From: Bacillota bacterium
GTDB taxonomy: Bacteria > Bacillota > Clostridia > Oscillospirales > Acutalibacteraceae
Reading direction: 5' to 3'
NCBI GenBank assembly: GCA_023420245.1
Contig: JAEZWL010000185.1
Span: 1-5,840, forward strand
DNA: 5,840 nucleotides
Made by a program: the position numbers and the translations under genes. Below, one piece after another: positions 1 to 5,840 of this stretch (position 1 is the stretch's first letter; the number at the start of each line of letters is the position of its first letter). The notes under the pieces are model-generated. The model made no database searches and was not told where the DNA came from. It saw nothing but the letters and a program-made list of their open reading frames with translations.

Positions 1-128
1 TTTTCCGCCTGTGCCAATACAATCCAAAGCCTGCGCCAGGTTCTGAATTTTTTATCCGGCGAAAACAGATATTTCATCTCATCATCGGCATAGCGGGATG
101 AGAGTGGCGATTCATAAGTATTTTTCAA
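1..128 (-). CDS. purB: Adenylosuccinate lyase, N-terminal fragment (cut by window edge)
   Basis: Forty-two complete codons of the N-terminus are visible before the window ends. The translation starts MKNTYESPLSSRYADDEMKY and continues through FSPDKKFRTWRRLW. The 'PLSSRYA..EM..(I/L)FS....F.TWR.LW..LA.AE' pattern is the recognisable opening of adenylosuccinate lyase. The enzyme is a cytosolic homotetramer of the fumarase/aspartase superfamily. It releases fumarate from SAICAR (giving AICAR) and from adenylosuccinate (giving AMP). The catalytic residues and the family signature lie beyond the window. The start is a TTG at 128-126, chosen because an excellent GGAGGAG site sits 8 nt upstream and the first in-frame ATG is codon 18, inside the conserved block. 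It follows purF by 41 nt on the same strand, and it acts on the product of PurC, encoded two genes upstream. Identity rests on the N-terminus only, from recalled family resemblance. Confidence 0.88.
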   Translation of the reverse strand, partial: MKNTYESPLSSRYADDEMKYLFSPDKKFRTWRRLWIVLAQAE

Positions 129-136
129 TTGATGCT

Positions 137-143
137 CTCCTCC
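137..143 (-). promoter_or_regulatory. Ribosome binding site deciding the TTG start of purB
   Basis: The minus strand reads GGAGGAG, then eight bases (AGCATCAA), then TTG. This is a near-perfect Shine-Dalgarno match at good spacing. No ATG or GTG is available in the correct frame nearby, so the site fixes TTG as the start of purB. Confidence 0.8.
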
Positions 144-154
144 AAACAGAGAAT

Positions 155-183
155 ATTATAAAAGAAACTTTAAAATCTCTTAA
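155..183 (-). promoter_or_regulatory. Possible sigma-A-type promoter ahead of purB
   Basis: On the minus strand a perfect TATAAT (160-155) is preceded, after exactly 17 bases, by TTAAGA (183-178), which matches 4 of 6 bases of the TTGACA consensus. The -35 element lies in the last codons of purF and the -10 in the purF-purB gap. Transcription would start near 147-149, giving a leader of about 20 nt that just includes the purB ribosome binding site. There is no extended -10 TG. AT-rich gaps produce such matches by chance, so this is only a candidate for purB expression independent of the upstream genes. Confidence 0.3.
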
Positions 184-1623
184 TTGGTGTGCAGTAATTA
201 TAATCCTTACTTGCAATATTGTAATCGGGAATATGAGCGGGATATCTTCCGGAAAAGCAGGCGTCGCAATAGCCGCTGCAGCTTCCTTGTAGCATCTTCG
301 GAAGATTTTCAAGGTTTAAGAAATCAATAGAATCAGCGAAGCACATCTTTCCGATTTCCTCCACACTGTGCTGGCAGGCAACCAAATCTTTCTTGGAGGG
401 AATATCCGTGCCGTAATAGCAGGGCCATAAAAACGGTGGTGAGCTGATCCGCAAATGAACCTCTTTCGCGCCTGAATCCTTCAGCATCGTAACAATTCGT
501 GCACAGGTTGTCCCGCGAACAATGGAGTCATCCAGCATAACGACCCGTTTTCCCTTTACCGAGGTTCCCAATGAATTCAGCTTAATACGAACACTGCGCT
601 CCCGTTCCGACTGGTTCGGTTTAATGAAGGTACGGCCGATATAGGTGTTTTTTACAATTCCCTTTTGGAAAGGAATCCCGGACTCTTCGCTGTAACCGAT
701 TGCCGCGTCGATTCCGGACTCCGGCACACCGATGACCATATCGGCATCTACCGGTTTTTGCCGAGCGAGCAGACGCCCAGCTTCCTTCCGTGCTTCGTAA
801 ACACTGATGCCATCCACAACACTGTCTGTTCTTGCAAAATAAATATATTCAAAAACGCAGAGCGATTTTTTCACTGCGACGGGGTCTTTTATAGAGCGCA
901 TTCCTTTGCTGTCAACCACAATGATTTCTCCCGGCTCCACGTCGCGGATAAATTCAGCGCCGCAAGCGTCGAGCGCGCAGGTTTCGGAGGCAAAAACATA
1001 GGAATTTTCAATTTTGCCGATACAAAGCGGGCGGAACCCGTGCGGATCCCTTGCGGCAATCAGCTTTTGAGGACTCATAACTACCAGAGAATAGGAGCCT
1101 TGAATCTTAGGCAGGGCACGGCGAACCGCCTCTTCAATGGAAGGGGAATCCACGCGTTCACGGGCAATCATATAAGCAATTACTTCCGTATCTATGGTCG
1201 TCTGGAAAATACAGCCGCGATGCTCCAACTCGTGGCGAAGCTCATAAGCATTGGTAAGATTGCCGTTATGGGCGATTGCCAGAGTGCCCTTGATATAACG
1301 CATAACGAGCGGCTGTGCATTTTCACGCACACTGCCGCCTGCGGTGGAATAACGAACATGTCCCACAGCCATTTGCCCTGTAAGCTCATTCAAAATCTTA
1401 TCGTTAAAGGCTTCGGTAACCAGTCCCATGGCCTTTGAATAGGAGATTACGCCCCTGTCGTTTACCGCGATGCCGCAGCTTTCCTGCCCTCTGTGTTGCA
1501 GGGCAAAAGACCATTATAGGCCATATAGGCAGGGTTTACCTCATCACTGCTGGAATAAATGCCGAATACTCCGCATTCCTCATGCGGTTTGGAATTATCA
1601 TAATCCAAAACAGAACAGTTCAA
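170..1623 (-). pseudogene. purF: Amidophosphoribosyltransferase (glutamine PRPP amidotransferase), reading frame broken by a 1-nt deletion
   Basis: PurF makes 5-phosphoribosylamine from PRPP and glutamine, the first committed purine step. Frame 1 runs from TTG at 1623 and encodes 53 residues to a TAA at 1464-1462. It holds a 16-residue propeptide and then CGVFGIYS, whose Cys17 is the Ntn-type glutaminase nucleophile. The rest is in another frame, which stays open to the TAA at 172-170. Adding one T at the run at 1508-1505 restores GLFALQHRGQESCGIA and a 484-residue protein, a normal length. In that reconstruction I see GHVRYSTAGG (88-97), AHNGN (118-122), the PRPP-binding VVMLDDSIVRGTT (361-373), and Fe-S ligands Cys256, Cys402, Cys453 and Cys456. 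The last four match the four-cysteine B. subtilis-type enzyme. The first ATG after the break (1429, residue 66) lacks the nucleophile and has no well-placed ribosome binding site. Identity is certain. Whether the gene is broken in the cell or only in the assembly is open. Confidence 0.93.
1505..1508 (-). other. Frameshift site in purF (homopolymer run one base short)
   Basis: The minus strand reads GGTCTTTTGCCCTGCAA here. In the frame of the upstream codons it gives G-L-L-P-C-N and reaches TAA at 1464-1462. In the downstream frame GCC-CTG-CAA-CAC-AGA-GGG encodes the conserved A-L-Q-H-R-G of PurF. One added T (five instead of four) gives G-L-F-A-L-Q-H-R-G with no residue lost or gained, so a one-base deletion in the T run is the simplest explanation. 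A ribosomal -1 slip at the same place would give the same peptide, but CTT-TTG is not a good slippery sequence. Confidence 0.85.
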
Positions 1624-1628
1624 TTGTT

Positions 1629-1637
1629 CACCATCCT
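1629..1637 (-). promoter_or_regulatory. Ribosome binding site and start context of purF
   Basis: The minus strand reads AGGATGGTG, then AACAA, then TTG (1623-1621). This is an AGGAGGTG-like site with one inserted base. An in-frame TAG lies just before it, so TTG is the first usable start in the frame that carries the catalytic cysteine. An ATG at 1634 opens only four codons (MVNN) and ends in a TGA that overlaps the TTG. The purF start is therefore less certain than those of its neighbours. Confidence 0.5.
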
Positions 1638-1645
1638 ATCTAAAC

Positions 1646-2350
1646 TTATAAGCCGATTCTCTTCATTACCTCTGCATAGGCTTCCTCTACTCCGCCGAGA
1701 TCTCTGCGGAAACGATCCTTATCAAGCTTTTCGTGAGTATTAACATCCCAGAAACGGCAGGTATCCGGCGAAATCTCATCCGCAAGAATAACACCTTCGG
1801 CGCAGCGACCGAATTCAAGCTTAAAATCAATCAGCTCGATATTTACAGAGAGAAAAAATTCTTTTAGAATCTCGTTGATTTTTAAAGACATGCTGCTGAT
1901 TTGGTCAATCTCTTCCTTGGTCGCAAAATCCGCGGCAAGGATATGGTACTCATTTACCATTGGGTCGCCCAGATCATCATTCTTATAGCAGAATTCCAGC
2001 ACCGGGGTTTTCATCGGGACGCCTTCCTCCATACCAAGTCTTTTTGCAAGACTGCCGGCGGCTTTATTTCGAACGATCACTTCAAGCGGAACAATGCTTA
2101 CCTTTTTGACCAGTGTTTCACGGTCACTCAGCTCTTCCACAAAATGAGTTTTAATGCCTTTCTCAGCCAGCATTTTGAACATATAATTTGACATCTTGTT
2201 GTTCACAACCCCCTTGCCAACAATCGTACCTTTCTTTTGACCGTTAAAGGCTGTGGCATCGTCTTTATAATCCACAATGCAATAGTCCTTATCGTCTGTC
2301 GCATAAACCTTTTTTGCTTTTCCCTCATAAAGAAGTTCACATTTTTTCAT
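1646..2350 (-). CDS. purC: Phosphoribosylaminoimidazole-succinocarboxamide synthase (SAICAR synthetase)
   Basis: PurC joins aspartate to CAIR using ATP, giving SAICAR in the purine pathway; it is a soluble cytosolic enzyme. The 234-residue length is normal for the short bacterial form. Visible motifs are LYEGKAKKVY (7-16, nucleotide-binding loop), DDATAFNG (30-37), the first family signature IVPLEVIVRNKAAGS (86-100), the second signature LIDFKLEFG (173-181), and DEISPDTCRFWD (191-202). I chose the ATG at 2350 rather than the in-frame ATG at 2365. GGAGG at 2363-2359 lies 8 nt before the former and overlaps the latter, and the protein then opens directly on the conserved KKCELLYEGK. A 93-nt gap separates it from carB. 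That gap shows no convincing promoter, terminator or CCGAAC-type PurR box. The purF start follows the purC stop after 22 nt, suggesting shared transcription. The frame is intact with no missing key motif. Confidence 0.97.
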   Translation of the reverse strand: MKKCELLYEGKAKKVYATDDKDYCIVDYKDDATAFNGQKKGTIVGKGVVNNKMSNYMFKMLAEKGIKTHFVEELSDRETLVKKVSIVPLEVIVRNKAAGSLAKRLGMEEGVPMKTPVLEFCYKNDDLGDPMVNEYHILAADFATKEEIDQISSMSLKINEILKEFFLSVNIELIDFKLEFGRCAEGVILADEISPDTCRFWDVNTHEKLDKDRFRRDLGGVEEAYAEVMKRIGL

Positions 2351-2358
2351 TTTGTTTT

Positions 2359-2363
2359 CCTCC
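2359..2363 (-). promoter_or_regulatory. Ribosome binding site deciding the purC start
   Basis: GGAGG is followed by eight bases (AAAACAAA) and then ATG at 2350. The site overlaps the alternative in-frame ATG at 2365, whose second and third codons (GAG GAA) are formed by the Shine-Dalgarno sequence. The shorter 234-residue protein is therefore preferred over the 239-residue version. Confidence 0.85.
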
Positions 2364-2443
2364 ATAAATAAAATTTATTCAGTTCTGTTTAAACCATATA
2401 AAACGGTATGGCGCAGAAATTGTTACGGATTATTTTCAGAAGC

Positions 2444-5400
2444 TCAGATAAAATTTAAGAAGGTAGCAACCTTTGTGATATCAATAACCGACAGTTGCGT
2501 TGTTTCCACATGTTTTGCGCAGGTTAGAAACGCATTCGCCGTATCAAGCGAGGTCAGGCACGGAATACCGGCCTCTACGGCATTTCTGCGGATTTGATAC
2601 CCATCGCGGTTATGAGCCACGCCTTTGGAAGGCGTATTGATGACCAGATTAATCTTGCCGGATGTAATATGGTCAAGAATATCCGGGTTTCCAGTGCCAA
2701 TTTTATTGGTACGGATGGTTGGTATCTCATTATCGTTAAAGAAATCGGAGGTTCCCGCGGTCGCGTAGATAGTCCAGCCTAATTCATAAAGACCGCGTGC
2801 AATCGGAAGCGCCTCATCCTTATCGCTGTTTTTTACAGTGAAAATGACCTTGCCGTTCTTGATCATATGAACACCGGCACCGTAAAACGCCTTGATCAAA
2901 GCTTCATCAAAGGTTTTCGCAATACCAAGACCCTCACCGGTCGACTTCATCTCCGGTCCAAGGTTTACATCTGCACCGTACAGCTTTTCAAAAGAGAATA
3001 CCGGCATCTTAATCGCAATTAAGTCTCTTTCTTTCTGAAGACCATAATGATAGCCCATATCCGGCAGAGTCTTGCCAAAGAAGGTTCCGACAGCCAACGG
3101 AACAATCGGAATTCCGGTTACCTTGCTGATATACGGCACCGTTCTGGAAGAACGCGGGTTCGCTTCAATAACATAAACTTCATTGTCTTTTACAATAAAC
3201 TGAATATTCAGCAGCCCTTTTACCTTGAGCGCTTTGGCAAGGTGGCGGGTATATTCCACAATGATATCCTGCATATCCTTGGCGACGTCCATCGCCGGGT
3301 AGACCGAGATACTGTCTCCGGAATGAACACCTGCGCGCTCGATATGCTGCATAATTCCGGGAATGACGGAGTCAATGCCGTCGCAGACCGCGTCAACCTC
3401 GACTTCGGTGCCCATAATGTATTTATCAACGAGAATCGGATGGTCCTGCTGAATACGGTTAATGATTGCAATTTGTTCCGTGATATCCTGATCAGAATAC
3501 GCGATGTGCATTCCCTGACCGCCGAGAACATAGGAAGGGCGAACCAGAACCGGGTAGCCAAGCTCATTTGCTGCCCTGATTGCTTCGTCGCAGGTAAACA
3601 CCATGAGTCCTGCCGCACGCGGAATTTCACATTCAGACAGAATCTGATCAAACCGCTCCCTGTCCTCCGCGCCGTCAATGCTGTCAAATGAAGTTCCGAG
3701 AATCGGAATTCCCATTTTTTCAATTGCTCCGGCCAGCTTAATTGCTGTTTGACCGCCGAACTGAACCACTGCTCCATCCGGCTTTTCAAGCTGAACAATA
3801 TGCAGGACGTCCTCTTCGGTCAGGGGCTCAAAGTAAAGCTTATCGGCAATATCAAAATCCGTACTTACGGTTTCCGGATTGTTGTTTACGATGATGGTTT
3901 CGTAGCCAAGGTCTCTAAGTGCCCAAACACTGTGAACCGAACAGAAGTCAAATTCGATCCCCTGGCCGATTCGAATCGGACCGGAGCCGATAACCAGCAC
4001 TTTTTTTCTCTCAGCCTGCGGAACAGACTCGTTCTGAATTCCGTAGCTGGAGTAGTAATACGGCGTTGCCGCGTCAAACTCAGCCGCACAGGTATCAACC
4101 ATTTTATAGACCGGTTTTACGTTCCAATCTTCCTCAATCTTACGGATATCCTCAACGCTCATTCCGTTCAGCTCGGAGATCGTTTTGTCAATAAAGCCCA
4201 AATTCTTTGCTTTAAACAGCAGCTCTCGATCCAGAGAATGAGAAGCAAGCTCTTTTTCTACATTGATAATCGAAAGAAGCTTTTCAAGGAACCAGAGGTC
4301 AATTTTGGTGATGTCGTGGATTTCCTCCAAAGCGGTCCCGCGTCGGATTGCTTCGGATACCACCCACAGTCTGCGGTCATCCACATCATGAATACGGGTG
4401 CTTATCTCATTGTCAGAAACATCCTTCAGGTTTTTATCAATCAAGCTGAACATATTCTGTTCCAGAGAGCGGATGGACTTCATTAAAGCCGCTTCAAAGG
4501 TCGGCGCAATTCCCATAACCTCGCCGGTTGCCTTCATTTGCGTACCAAGGCTGCGCCTTGCATATACAAATTTATCGAAAGGCCATTTGGGAATCTTTAC
4601 AACGCAGTAATCGAGCGTCGGCTCGAAGCACGCATATGTTTTCTTGGTAATGGCGTTCTGGATTTCATCCAGCGTGTAACCGAGCGCAATTTTTGAAGCA
4701 ACCTTCGCAATCGGATAGCCGGTCGCCTTGGAGGCAAGCGCCGAAGAGCGGCTGACACGCGGATTTACCTCGATAACGCAGTATTCAAAGCTCTTTGGGT
4801 TCAGCGCAAACTGTACGTTGCAGCCACCCTCCACTTTTAATTCCCGGATAATGGACAGCGCGGCGCTTCTGAGCATCTGAGTTTCCTTATCGGCAAGCGT
4901 TTGGCACGGGGCCACAACGATGGAATCTCCGGTATGAACTCCGACCGGGTCAAAGTTCTCCATGTTACATACCGTGATACAGTTGCCATTATGGTCACGC
5001 ATTACTTCATATTCGATTTCTTTCCAACCGGAAATGCAGCGTTCAATCAACACCTGATTGACGCGGCTGCGGTGAAGCCCGAGCGTGGCAATGGAAATCA
5101 GTTCTTCTTCATCAGCTGCGATACCGCCGCCGCTTCCGCCCAAGGTATAGGCCGGGCGTACAACAACCGGATAACCGATTTTACCGGCAGCCTTTATGCA
5201 ATCCTCGACGGTTTCGGCAATCGCGCTTTCCGCGCAGGGCTGATCGATGCGTTCCATGGCCTCCTTGAAAAGCTCACGGTCCTCCGCCATCCGGATGGTA
5301 TCGGCGTTGGTTCCGATCATTTCCACATGATTTTCCTTTAAGAAGCCGGATTCCTCCAGTTCTACGGCAAGGTTCAGCGCATTCTGACCGCCAAGGGTAG

Positions 5401-5659
5401 GCAGAATGCTGTCTGGATTCTCTTTAAGAATCACTTTTTTAATGGTTTCAACCGTTAACGGCTCGATATAGACTTTATCCGCAATCTGCTTATCCGTCAT
5501 AATTGTCGCCGGGTTGGAGTTGATGAGAATAACCTCAACGCCCTCTTCGCGAAGCGCGCGGCAGGCCTGTGTACCCGCATAGTCAAATTCAGCCGCCTGC
5601 CCGATGATAATCGGACCGGAGCCGATGATAATTACTTTCTTTATTTCCGGTCTCTTCAT
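2444..5659 (-). CDS. carB: Carbamoyl-phosphate synthase, large (ammonia) subunit
   Basis: CarB makes carbamoyl phosphate from bicarbonate, two ATP and ammonia channelled from CarA, supplying pyrimidine and arginine synthesis. At 1071 residues it is full length. The two homologous halves are clear. The first has IIIGSGPIIIGQAAEFDYAG (10-29) and the ATP-grasp metal motif IEVNPRVSRSS (296-306). The second has VLVIGSGPIRIGQGIEFDF (554-572) and IEANPRSSRT (831-840). Residues about 400-550 are the oligomerisation linker. From about 935 comes the MGS-like allosteric domain with ATAGTS (966-971), TNKIG (984-988) and VINTPSKG (1006-1013). Lys947, Thr967, Thr970, Lys986 and Asn1008 appear to align with effector-site residues known in E. 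coli CarB (from memory). The ATG start has AGGAGG 9 nt upstream and overlaps the carA stop as ATGA, implying translational coupling and matched subunit amounts. The frame is uninterrupted. The symbol could be pyrAB if this copy is pyrimidine-specific, but arginine and pyrimidine versions cannot be told apart here. Confidence 0.98.
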   Translation of the reverse strand: MKRPEIKKVIIIGSGPIIIGQAAEFDYAGTQACRALREEGVEVILINSNPATIMTDKQIADKVYIEPLTVETIKKVILKENPDSILPTLGGQNALNLAVELEESGFLKENHVEMIGTNADTIRMAEDRELFKEAMERIDQPCAESAIAETVEDCIKAAGKIGYPVVVRPAYTLGGSGGGIAADEEELISIATLGLHRSRVNQVLIERCISGWKEIEYEVMRDHNGNCITVCNMENFDPVGVHTGDSIVVAPCQTLADKETQMLRSAALSIIRELKVEGGCNVQFALNPKSFEYCVIEVNPRVSRSSALASKATGYPIAKVASKIALGYTLDEIQNAITKKTYACFEPTLDYCVVKIPKWPFDKFVYARRSLGTQMKATGEVMGIAPTFEAALMKSIRSLEQNMFSLIDKNLKDVSDNEISTRIHDVDDRRLWVVSEAIRRGTALEEIHDITKIDLWFLEKLLSIINVEKELASHSLDRELLFKAKNLGFIDKTISELNGMSVEDIRKIEEDWNVKPVYKMVDTCAAEFDAATPYYYSSYGIQNESVPQAERKKVLVIGSGPIRIGQGIEFDFCSVHSVWALRDLGYETIIVNNNPETVSTDFDIADKLYFEPLTEEDVLHIVQLEKPDGAVVQFGGQTAIKLAGAIEKMGIPILGTSFDSIDGAEDRERFDQILSECEIPRAAGLMVFTCDEAIRAANELGYPVLVRPSYVLGGQGMHIAYSDQDITEQIAIINRIQQDHPILVDKYIMGTEVEVDAVCDGIDSVIPGIMQHIERAGVHSGDSISVYPAMDVAKDMQDIIVEYTRHLAKALKVKGLLNIQFIVKDNEVYVIEANPRSSRTVPYISKVTGIPIVPLAVGTFFGKTLPDMGYHYGLQKERDLIAIKMPVFSFEKLYGADVNLGPEMKSTGEGLGIAKTFDEALIKAFYGAGVHMIKNGKVIFTVKNSDKDEALPIARGLYELGWTIYATAGTSDFFNDNEIPTIRTNKIGTGNPDILDHITSGKINLVINTPSKGVAHNRDGYQIRRNAVEAGIPCLTSLDTANAFLTCAKHVETTQLSVIDITKVATFLNFI

Positions 5660-5840
5660 ATCCTGGCTCCTCCTATCAATTGAATAAACTTGTCGAACAG
5701 GTAGCCCGTATCAAGAGGTCCCGGCGAAGCCTCGGGGTGAAACTGGACGGAAAACGCTTTTCCGCTCTTATAGTTTAATCCCTCAATACTGCCGTCATTC
5801 ATGCTGATAAAGCTGATGTCGGCTACTGAAGGATTAACCG
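5656..5840 (-). CDS. carA: Carbamoyl-phosphate synthase, small (glutaminase) subunit, C-terminal fragment
   Basis: The last 60 residues and stop codon of CarA are present; the rest lies beyond the window. CarA hydrolyses glutamine and passes ammonia through a tunnel to CarB. The fragment opens VNPSVADISFISMNDGSIEG and then contains FSVQFHPEASPGP (residues 29-41 of the fragment). The FHPE motif carries the His and Glu of the class I glutamine amidotransferase catalytic triad; the nucleophilic Cys would be upstream. SPGPLDTGYLFDKFIQLI is the usual C-terminal signature of CarA. The stop TGA (5658-5656) overlaps the carB ATG. The carB ribosome binding site AGGAGG falls within the final CarA codons (Ile-Gly-Gly), so the carB start is embedded in carA. 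Confidence 0.95.
   Translation of the reverse strand, partial: VNPSVADISFISMNDGSIEGLNYKSGKAFSVQFHPEASPGPLDTGYLFDKFIQLIGGARI
5669..5674 (-). promoter_or_regulatory. Ribosome binding site of carB inside carA
   Basis: AGGAGG lies 9 nt before the carB ATG and doubles as codons for Ile-Gly-Gly near the CarA C-terminus. With the ATGA stop-start overlap it provides the expected arrangement for coupled translation of the two subunits. Confidence 0.85.

Noticed and set aside
1427..1429. ATG at 1429 as the true start of a shorter PurF
   Set aside because: It would omit Cys17, the LQHRGQES motif and the first strands of the glutaminase fold. Coding-like conserved sequence (ALQHRGQESCGIAVNDRGVI) continues upstream in the same frame, and the AAAGG upstream is only 2 nt from the ATG.
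665..1438. 257-codon plus-strand open frame opposite purF, and similar ones opposite carB (3047-3691, 3749-4486, 4901-5341)
   Set aside because: They lie wholly antisense to well-conserved genes, show no recognisable protein motifs, and lack good ribosome binding sites. They are shadows of codon bias on the coding strand.
1500..1512. Programmed -1 ribosomal frameshifting in purF
   Set aside because: A -1 slip at CTT-TTG would give the right peptide, but the tandem tRNAs could not re-pair well after slipping (CTT to TCT). I saw no obvious stimulatory structure, and PurF is not a family known for recoding. A lost T is simpler.
2394..2411. Inverted repeat CCATA-8-TATGG in the carB-purC gap
   Set aside because: A 5-bp AT-containing stem with an 8-base loop and no T tract is too weak for a terminator and is expected by chance in an AT-rich gap.
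2351..2443. Promoter, PurR box or riboswitch before purC
   Set aside because: The best -35/-10 pairings have poor matches or spacing (GTAACA with TTTATA at 18 bases). No CCGAAC-type PurR box is present, and 93 nt is too short and unstructured for a purine riboswitch. A cryptic promoter cannot be excluded.

Overview
The window is a compact stretch of nucleotide-biosynthesis genes, all on the minus strand. Read in the direction of transcription (from high to low coordinates) the order is carA (3' end only), carB, purC, purF, purB (5' end only). Nothing on the plus strand looks like a gene: the long plus-strand reading frames are antisense shadows. There are no RNA genes, mobile elements, CRISPR arrays or convincing terminators. 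No stretch above 300 bases lacks a gene.

Protein features suggest a low-to-mid GC Gram-positive anaerobe of class Clostridia. PurF is the Fe-S, propeptide-processed type with all four cluster cysteines. PurC is the short bacterial form. The PurB N-terminus resembles proteins I associate with Ruminococcaceae/Oscillospirales-like clostridia. Strong GGAGG-type ribosome binding sites and TTG starts fit as well. The family-level placement is inference from memory, not a search result.

Layout: carA ends at 5656 and overlaps the carB start by 4 nt (ATGA). carB fills 5659-2444. A 93-nt gap leads to purC (2350-1646), a 22-nt gap to purF (1623-170), and a 41-nt gap to the purB start at 128. The spacing and shared strand suggest one transcript, possibly with an extra weak promoter before purB.

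Functionally, CarA/CarB make carbamoyl phosphate from glutamine, bicarbonate and ATP, feeding pyrimidine and arginine synthesis. PurF commits PRPP to purine synthesis; PurC makes SAICAR; PurB cleaves SAICAR and adenylosuccinate. The cluster therefore joins the glutamine-consuming entry steps of both nucleotide pathways.

The most notable observation is that purF is not a single open frame. The codons for the N-terminus with the catalytic cysteine (Cys17) are in one frame and the other ~445 residues in another. The break lies at a four-base T run (plus-strand A run at 1505-1508) where one more T would restore the family consensus. This is either a sequencing/assembly error or a recent disabling mutation. 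I saw no undescribed biological system here; the rest is conserved housekeeping sequence.
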